From assembly GCA_903899885.1 (NCBI GenBank), contig CAIULK010000242.1, positions 1 to 40,452 on the forward strand: a stretch of 40,452 nt of DNA. Reading direction: 5' to 3'. Made by a program: the position numbers and the translations under genes. The stretch is from an uncultured Rhodospirillaceae bacterium. Lineage in GTDB: Bacteria > Pseudomonadota > Alphaproteobacteria > Rhodospirillales > Magnetospirillaceae. This document shows positions 7,057-16,300 of this stretch, piece after piece; position 1 is the stretch's first letter, and each line of letters begins with the position of its first letter. Below the pieces are notes generated by a model. It ran no database searches, was not told the origin of the DNA, and saw only the letters and a program-made list of their open reading frames with translations.

Positions 7057-7346
7057 TTCCCAGTCCCTCCGGGTAATACCGTAGTCCGGCGAGAGAAGCG
7101 CGCGGAGTACGGCCGAAACCGGGAGCGGTGCCGACTTTGAAACGAGGCGGATGCCCCCGGGAGTCCGGCTTTTTGCGCAATTCGCGGCGCCCAAGGTCTT
7201 TCCCCGATAGCCGTGAACGCGCATTAGTTTCGTTGCCTTCCTCCCAAAAATATGATAGAGCAGTAGTGCTTCGCCTAGAAAAGGCGCAGTGGCCCTTTTC
7301 TTAGGCGGCGAAAGGGCTCAGGAAGTCGTCCAGTAAGGAGCGTGCC
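7057..7346. promoter_or_regulatory. Leader of the giant repeat gene with a long inverted repeat
   Basis: This 290 bp gap holds no gene I can support. A near-perfect inverted repeat lies at 7272-7284 and 7294-7307 (CGCCTAGAAAAGG against CCTTTTCTTAGGCG, one unpaired A, 9-base loop), 40 bp before the start codon. It could be an RNA hairpin in the leader or an operator. A -10-like TATGAT sits at 7251-7256 without a good -35. The ribosome site AAGGAG (7335-7340) is 6 bp before the ATG. A short CCGG-GAGT-CCGG stem followed by TTTTT (about 7156-7175) may end the radical SAM transcript but is weak. Confidence 0.45.
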
Positions 7347-10300
7347 ATGTCCCTGCCCCCCCTCGTTTCCAATTATACCGTCGCGCAGATCCAAACTCAG
7401 CTGACCACCACCACCGTCAGCACCATGACGACGACCGATGCGAGCGCCCTGAAAAGCACGCAATTGGGGGCAATGAACGCGGCCGATTTGGACGCGATGT
7501 CGGCGACCAACATCTTGGATATCGCGACGACGCAGTTGTCGGGACTGTCGTCCAGCCAAGTCAACGATCTGGCCCTGAACTTCAACACCGTCGTGTTCAG
7601 CGCGGCGCAGTTGCTGGTTCTCAGCTCGGTGCAATTCGGCGGGTTCAGCAACGCCACCACCGAGCTTGCCGCCCTGACCACCACCCAGGTGGGGGCGCTG
7701 TCGGCCGCCGACCTCGGCGCCATCGGCCCGACCGGCGCGAGCGCGCTGACGACCACCAGCATCAACAAGCTGACCTCGACCCAAGTCAGCGGCTTGACCG
7801 CCAACGAACTGAATAAACTGAACAATACGCAGCTGACCCAGCTGACGACCACGCAGTTGACCGGCCTCGCGTCCTCCCAGGCGAGCGGCCTGACCTCGAC
7901 GACGGTGGATACCCTGAAAGCCGGCCTCACCGCCGCCGTGGTGGGGCAGTTGTCCGCCACCGCCCTGAGCAACATATCGACCACCGACATCAGCACCCTG
8001 ACCACCACCCAGGCGGGCGGGCTGACCGGCGCCCAGCTCAACGGCGTGAGCACCACGAATTTGGGTGCGTTGACATCGACGGATGTGGCCGTTCTGTCCT
8101 CCACGTCGATCGGCGGCATGACCGGCACGGCCTTGAACAATCTGTCGGCCACCAGCCTCGGGGTTCTAAGCACCACCCAGACCGGTGTGCTGTCCAGCAC
8201 CCAGACCAGCATTTTGACCGCCACCACTCTCAACGCCCTGTCGACGACGGTGCTGAGCAAACTTTCGACCACCCAGGTGAGCGGGCTGACCGCCACCGCC
8301 ATCAACGGGCTTTCCGCCCCCGCCAACGCCGCGCTGACGACAACGTCGGTGGCCAATCTCACCGCCACCCAGCTTGGCGGACTGAGTTCGACGGCGGTGG
8401 ACGCGCTTGAGACCAAGCTCACCGCCGCCGATGTGGGGAAACTCTCCACCACGGCCCTGACCAACATATCGACCACCGACATCAGCACCCTGACCACCAC
8501 CCAGGCGGGCGGGCTGACCGGCGCCCAGCTCAACGGCGTGAGCACCACGAATTTGGGTGCGTTGACATCGACAACGCTGGCCGGTTTGACCACGACGGCG
8601 GCCAGCGGCCTGTCCTCGACCACCGTTGATGCGCTGGAAACCAACCTCGCGGCCGGCTCGATTGGGCAATTGACCGCCACCGCCTTGAATGGCCTGTCGG
8701 TTACCGACATCGGTAATCTGACCGCGACCCAGGCGGGCGGGCTGACCGCCGGGCAGATCAACACCCTGAACACCACCAATCTCGGCTCGCTAACGACAAC
8801 GGCGCTGGGCGGTTTGACCTCAACGTCGGTCAGTGGCTTGAGCGCCACGACTCTTAACAACCTGTCGGTCACCGACATCGGCAACCTGACCTCGACCTCG
8901 GCCAGCGGGCTGACCGCCGCCCAGATCAACGCCGTGACCACCACGAACCTGGGCGCGTTGACGACGACGACGCTGACCGGTTTGTCGGCGACGGCGGCCA
9001 GCGGCCTGACCTCGACGACCCTGACCAACCTGTCGGCAACCGATATCGGCAACCTGACCTCGACCACCGCCAGCGGATTGACCGCCGCGCAGATTAACGG
9101 CCTGAACGCCACGAACCTGGGCGCGTTGACATCGACGACGCTGACCGGCTTGTCGGCAACGGCGGCCGGCAGTCTGACGACCTCGACGGTTCACGCCCTC
9201 GAGACCCTTCTGAACGCCACCGGCGTTGGGCATGTCGCCGCCACGATCCTGAATAGCCTGACCACCACCGATCTTGGCAACTTGACCTCGACCCAGGCGA
9301 GCGGGCTGACCGCAACCCAGATCAGCACCCTGAGCACCACGAAATTGGGCTCGCTGACATCGACGGCGCTGACCGGTCTGTCCGCCACGGCGGTCGGTGG
9401 GCTGACCACCACGATCTTGAATAATCTGTCCGCCACCGATATTGGCTCCCTGACCTCCACCTCGGCTAGCGGGCTGACCGGCGCCCTGGTCAACGGCCTG
9501 AACGCCACGAGTCTGGGTGCGCTATCGACGACGGCGGTGTCCGGCCTGTCCACCACGGCGGCCTCCACCCTGACCTCGACCACCCTGAACAATCTGTCCG
9601 TCAACAACCTCCAGTCCCTGACCTCGACCACGGCCAGTGGGCTGACCGCCGCCGCCATCAACGGCCTGAACGCCACGAGTCTGGGAAACCTGACGACGAC
9701 GACGGTGTCGGGCCTGTCCACCACGGCGGCCTCCACCCTGACCTCGACGGCGGTCGATGGGTTGGAGGCAGGCCTCTCGGCCGCCGCCGTTGGTAAGCTG
9801 ACCACCACGGCGCTGAATGGACTGCCCAACGGCGATATCGGCAACCTAACCTCGACCCAGGCGGCGGGCCTGACCTCGAACCAGATCGTGGGTATCGGCA
9901 CGACCGGGATCAACGGCCTGTCGTGGTTTGCCCAAGCACAGCTTACATCGACGCAGTTGGGCGGCCTAACCGCCACCACCATCAACGCGCTGGACGTCGG
10001 GACCCTCGGTTCGCTATCGACGACGGCGGTATCCGGTTTGTCGACCACCCAGGCTAGCGGCCTGACCTCGACCTCGGTCGATGCGCTGGAGGGCGGCCTG
10101 TCCGCCGCCGCGATCGGCCAACTGACCACCACGGCCCTGATCGGACTATCGACCACCGACATTAACAGCCTGACCTCCACTCAAGTGACGGGTCTGACCT
10201 CGGCCCAGGTTACCGCGATCGCCACCACCCGGATCGACGCCCTGTCGGGCGATGCCCTGGCGAAGCTGACCTCGACGCAGTTGAGCGGCCTGACCGCCAC

Positions 10301-13300
10301 AACCCTGAACGCGCTGGCTACCGCGACCACCAGCGGGCTATCGACGACGGCGGTGTCCGGCCTGTCCACCACCCAGGCCAGCGGCCTGACCTCGACCACG
10401 GTCGATGCGTTGGAGGGCGGCCTGTCCGCCGCCGCGGTGGGGCGTCTGACCAACACGGCCCTGAACAATCTATCGACCACCGATCTGGGCAGCCTGACCG
10501 GCACGCAGGCCGCGGGGCTTTCCACCACCCAGCTCAACACCTTGCAGACCACGACCGTCAACGCCCTGTCGGCGACGGCGCTGGGCTCCCTCTCGACCAC
10601 CCAGGTGGCCGGGCTGACCACCACCACCCTGAACGCGCTGGCCACCGCGACCACCAGCGCGCTATCGACGACGGCGGTGGCCGGTCTATCCACCACCCAG
10701 TTCGGCGGCCTGACCTCGACAACGGTCGATGGGCTGGTCACCAGCTTCTCCGCCGCTGAATTGGGGAATCTGTCCAGCACGGCCCTGAACAACCTGTCCT
10801 CCACCGACCTTGGCGGTCTGTCCTCGACCCAGGTCACGGGGCTGACCAACACTCAGTTCGGCAACCTGACCTCGACCACCGTCAACGCGCTATCGACCAC
10901 GGCGCTGAACCAGCTGTCGTCCGCGCAGGTGAAGGGGCTGGCCACCACCGTCCTTAACGCGCTGACCACCACGGCCGCCGGCGCGCTGTCGGTGTCGGCG
11001 GTGAACAATCTCACCGCAGGCCAGCTCGGCGGGTTGTCGTCGAAGGGGGTGGACGGGCTGTACGGCAACCTGACCGCCGCCGAAGTGCAGAAACTTTCGA
11101 CCACGGCGCTGAACACCCTGTCCAGCACCGATCTCGGCAGCTTGACCTCGACCCAGGTTTCGGGTTTGACCTGCGCCCAGGTCAGCGCCCTGTCCACGAC
11201 GACCCTCAACGCCCTGTCGGTAACCGCGCTGGGCACACTCACCGGCGTGCAAATCAAGGGGATGACCTCCACCACCTTGGACGCCCTCACCTCCACGGCG
11301 GCCAACGCGTTGTCGACGACGGCGCTGTCCGTGCTCTCCGCCGCCCAGTTCGGCGCCCTGCTGTCGACGGGTGTGGACGGGCTCGAAGCCAATTTGAACG
11401 CAACCGAGGTGGGGCAGCTCTCCACCACGGCGCTGAACACCCTTAGCACCACTGACCTTGGCAATCTGACCTCGACCCAGGTCACCGGGCTGAACAAAAC
11501 CCAGCTTAGCAATCTGACCTCGACCACCGTCAACGCGCTGTCGGCGACCGCGCTGGGTCAGATCTCGACCACCCAAGTGACGGCGCTGACCACCACCGTC
11601 CTGAATGCCTTGTCCACCACGACCGCCAGCTCGCTGACGACAACGACGGTGGCCGGCCTTTCCACGACCCAGTTCGGCGGCTTGCTGTCGACAGCGGTGG
11701 ATGGGTTCGAGAGCGGCTTGAACGCCGCCGAGGTGGGGCAACTTTCCGCCGCGGCCTTGAACGCGCTGTCGACCACCGACATCGGCAACCTGACCACGAC
11801 CCAGGCCGTGGGGCTGACCACGACTCAGGCCAACACCCTGACCTCCACCACCGTCAACGCCCTATCGACGACGGTACTGGCCAAGCTGACCACCACCCAG
11901 GTGACCGGCCTGACCGCCACCACCATCAACGCACTCACCACCACCACCACGGGGGCGCTGTCGGCGACGGCGGTGGCCAATCTCTCCACCACCCAGCTGG
12001 GCGGATTGACCTCGACGGCGGTGCATGGACTCCAGTCCAACCTCACCGCCACCACCCTCGGGCAGCTGACCTCCACGGCGCTGAACGGGCTTTCGACCAC
12101 CGATCTTGGCAACATCAGCACGACCGCGGCCACGGGGCTGACCACCAGCCAGCTGAATGCCGTCAACGCCGCCACCGTCAACGCCCTGTCGGCGACGGTG
12201 CTGGGCAAGCTTTCGACCACCCAGGTGACGGGCCTGACCGCCACCACCATCAACGCGCTGTCCACCACCACCAACGCGTCGCTGTCGGCGACGGCGGTGG
12301 CCAACCTCTCCACCACCCAGCTCGGCGGATTGAGCGCGGCGGCGGTGGACGGGCTCAGGGCCAACCTCACCTCCACCGATGTCGGACAACTGTCCGTTGG
12401 GGCTCTGAACGGGCTGTCGACCACCGACCTCGGCAATATTACCACGACCCAGGCCACCGGGCTGTCCACCACCCAGCTGAATTCCGTCAATGCCGCCACG
12501 GTGAATGCCCTGTCGGCGACGGTACTGGGCAAACTTACGACCACCCAGGTGACGGGCCTGACCGCCGGCACCATCAATGCCCTATCGACCACCACCAACG
12601 CGTCGCTATCGACGACGGCGGTGGCCAATCTCTCCACCACCCAGCTGGTCGGATTGACCTCGACGGCGGTGGGTGGGCTCAAGACCCTCCTTACCGCCAC
12701 CGACGTGGGGCAACTGTCCACCACGGCTCTGAACGGTCTATCGACCACCGATCTTGGTAGCCTGAGCACGACCCAGGCGACGGGGCTGTCCACCACCCAG
12801 CTGAATACCGTCACCGCCGCCACGGTCAACGCCCTGTCGGCGACGGCACTGGGCAAGCTTACGACCACCCAGGTGACCGGCCTGACCGCCACCACCATCA
12901 ACGCGCTGTCGACCACCACCAACGCGTCGCTGTCGGCGACGGCGGTGGCCAATCTGTCCACCACCCAGCTGGGCGGACTGTCCTCGACGGCGGTGGACGG
13001 GCTTAAGGCCACCCTCACCTCGACCGACATGGGGCAGCTCACCAGCACGGCGCTGAACGGGCTGTCGGGCAACGACCTCATCAACCTGACCACCACCCAG
13101 GTTTCGGGGCTGAACACCACTCAGATCGGCAACCTCACCACCACCACCCTGACCTCCTTGTCGGGGGCGGCGCTGGCCCAGATCTCGGCCACGCAAGTGA
13201 CGGGCGTCACCGCCACCACGCTCAACGCGCTGGCGGCGACCATCAACGGCGCGCTGTCGGCGACGGCGGTGGCCAGTCTGACCACCACCCAGCTCGGCGG

Positions 13301-16300
13301 CCTGCTCTCGACGGCGATCGATGGGCTGCTGGCCAACCTGACCTCCACCGACGTCGGGCAATTGGCCGCCGGAGCGCTCGATGCCCTATCGACCACCGAT
13401 CTCGGCAATATCAGCACGGTCCAGGTCAGCGGGATCACCGCCACCACGCTCGCCACCCTTCAGACCACCACCATCGCCTCGCTGTCGGCGGATGCGCTGT
13501 CCACGATCTCGTCCACCCAGGTGAGCCAGCTCACCACCACCAACATCAACACGCTTCCGGCCGGGACCTTGACCTTCCTGTCATCGACGGCGGTGGGCGG
13601 GCTTTCCTCCACCCAGGTCGGCGGGCTGACCTCGACGGCGGTGGACGGGCTTGAGAACAGCCTCACCGCCACCGTGGTCGGGCAACTCTCCAGCACGGCC
13701 CTGAACGGACTGTCGGTCGCCGACCTCGGCAACCTCAGCACCACCCAAACCGCCGGGCTGACCGCCACCCAACTCACCGCGTTGACCACCACCACCGTCA
13801 ACGCCCTGTCGGGCGCCGCGCTGGCGCGGATCACGACCACGCAGGTGGTTGGGCTGACCACCTCGGTGATCAACAACCTCTCGGCCGTCACCCTTGGCGG
13901 ATTGTCGACCACGGCGGTGGCCGGGCTCACCAGCTCGCAGTTCGGCGGTCTGAAATCGACGGCGATCGATGGGCTTGAAGCCAGCCTTTCCGCCAGCGAG
14001 GTGGGACAACTGTCCGCCGGTGCCTTGAACACCCTGACCACCACCGATCTCGGCAACCTCAGCACCACGCAGGTCGGCGGGATCTCCGCCACCACGCTCG
14101 GCAGCCTGACCACCACCACCGTCAACGCCCTGTCGGGAGACGCTATCGCCGGCCTCTCGACGACGCAGGTGAACGGGTTGACCGTTATCAACTCGCTCTC
14201 CGCCACGACGTTGAGCCTCCTGTCCACGACGGCGGTGGCCGGTCTTTCCTCCTCGCTGCTCGGCGGCCTGACCTCGACGACGCTGGATGCGCTGGAAACC
14301 AAGCTGACCGCCCCGAACGTGAGCCAGCTCTCGGTTCCGCCGGTGAACAACCTGTCGACAACCGACATCAGCACCCTGACCACCACACAGGTCTCGGGGT
14401 TGAGCACCACTCAGATCGGCGGCCTGACCACCTCCGCCATCAACTCGCTGTCGGGACCGGTTTTGGCCAGTCTATCGACAACACAGGTCAACGGGCTTAC
14501 CGCCATCAACTCGCTCGACGCCGCGACCCTCGGCGCTCTCTCGACGACGGCCGTGGTCGGTCTCTCGACCACCCAGCTTGGCGGTCTGACCTCGACCACG
14601 GTGGACGTGCTCGAACCCACTTTGACCGCCCCGGAGGTGGGGAGTTTGTCGGTCACCACCGTGAACAACCTGACCACCACCGACCTCGGTAACCTATCGA
14701 CGACCCAGGTCACCGGGCTATCGGTCACCCAAATCAGCCAACTCGGCTCGACCGCGATCAACGCGCTGTCGGACAACGCGCTGGCCCAGCTTTCGACCAC
14801 GCAGGTGCATGCCCTCACCGCCACGCAGATGGGCTCGCTGGACACCTCCACCATCGACGCATTGTCGCCGACGGCGTTGACCAGCCTGAGTTCGGCGCAG
14901 TTGCGCGGGCTTAGCACCAATCAGCTCAACAGTCTGACCACCTCGACCCTGGGCTCGCTGGCCTCGGCCGCGATGCAGTACCTCAGCACCACGCAGGTCA
15001 CAAACCTGCAATCGGCCGCGATCGATGGTTTCGAGGCCAACCTCACCGCCGGTCAAGTGGCTCAGTTGAGCACCACGACGCTGAACGCGCTATCGACCAC
15101 CGACCTCGGCACCCTGACCACCACCCAGGTGTCTGGCCTTACCAGCGCCCAGTTCGGCGGGCTTGCCACCACCACGGTCAACGCGCTGTCCACAACGGCG
15201 CTCGGCAGCCTGACCGTGGCACCGCAAGGTCTGACCACGACCACGCTGGCCGGTCTCGTCACCACCACGATCAACGCGTTGGCCCCCTCGCTGACCGGGC
15301 TGAGCGTGACGCAGGTGGGCAACTTGACCACCTCGCAGATCAACAGCATCACCGCCACGACGCTGGGGGACTTGACCCAGGCGCAGGTGCGCGGCGGCCT
15401 CTCCGCCACCCAACTCGGCGGATTGACCTCCTCGGCACTGCATGTGCTGGCGCCCAATCTTTCGGGCACCGAAGTCGGGCAACTTGCCACCACGGCCTTG
15501 AACAACCTGACGACCACCGACATCGGCGGCCTGTCCGCCGTCGAGGCGCGCGGGTTCAGCACCACGCAGTTGGGCGGCCTGGACAGCACGCGAGTCAACG
15601 CGCTGTCGAACGCCGCGCTCGGCACCTTGTCGGCGACGCAAGTCAGCGGCTTGACCACCACGGTGCTGAACGGCCTGACGGCCACGACCCTGGGGGCGCT
15701 GTCCGTCGCCTCGGTCCAAGGTCTGTCCACGGCTCAAGTCAGCGGCTTGACGGCGACGACGCTGGGAACGCTGGAACTGGCGTTGACCAGCACCGAGGCG
15801 GGGCAGCTTTCCACCACCGCGTTGAATGGTCTGACGACCACCAAGGCAAATCTTCTGTCCTCCACGCAGGTGGCCGGGTTCACGGCCACCCAGATCGGCG
15901 GCCTTAAGACCACCACCATCAACGCGTTGACGACCACCGCCGTGGGCACCGTGAACGCGGCCCAGGTGCGCGGCCTCAACACCACGCAGATCCAAACTCT
16001 GACCACCACGGCGCTGGGCGCGCTGTCGGCGACCGCCGTGGCGGGGCTGACCAGCACGACGGTGAACGGGCTCAATGCCCCGACCCTGGCCACCCTGACG
16101 ACCACCCAAGTCAGCCTGCTCCAGCCGATCCAGGTCTTGGCCTTGACCACCACCGCGGTCAACGCGCTCTCGACCACCGCGCTGGGAAGCCTGACCGGTG
16201 CCCAGGCGCGCGGTCTGACCACCTCGGTCCTGAACGCCATGACCTCGACAGCGCTTGGCGCGCTGTCGGCAACCGCCGTGGCCGGGCTGACGCAAGGCCA

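Noticed and set aside
7021-7224. Minus-strand frame downstream of the radical SAM gene as a possible gene remnant
   Set aside because: The start is unsupported, it overlaps the radical SAM 3' end, and I could not tie it to any family.
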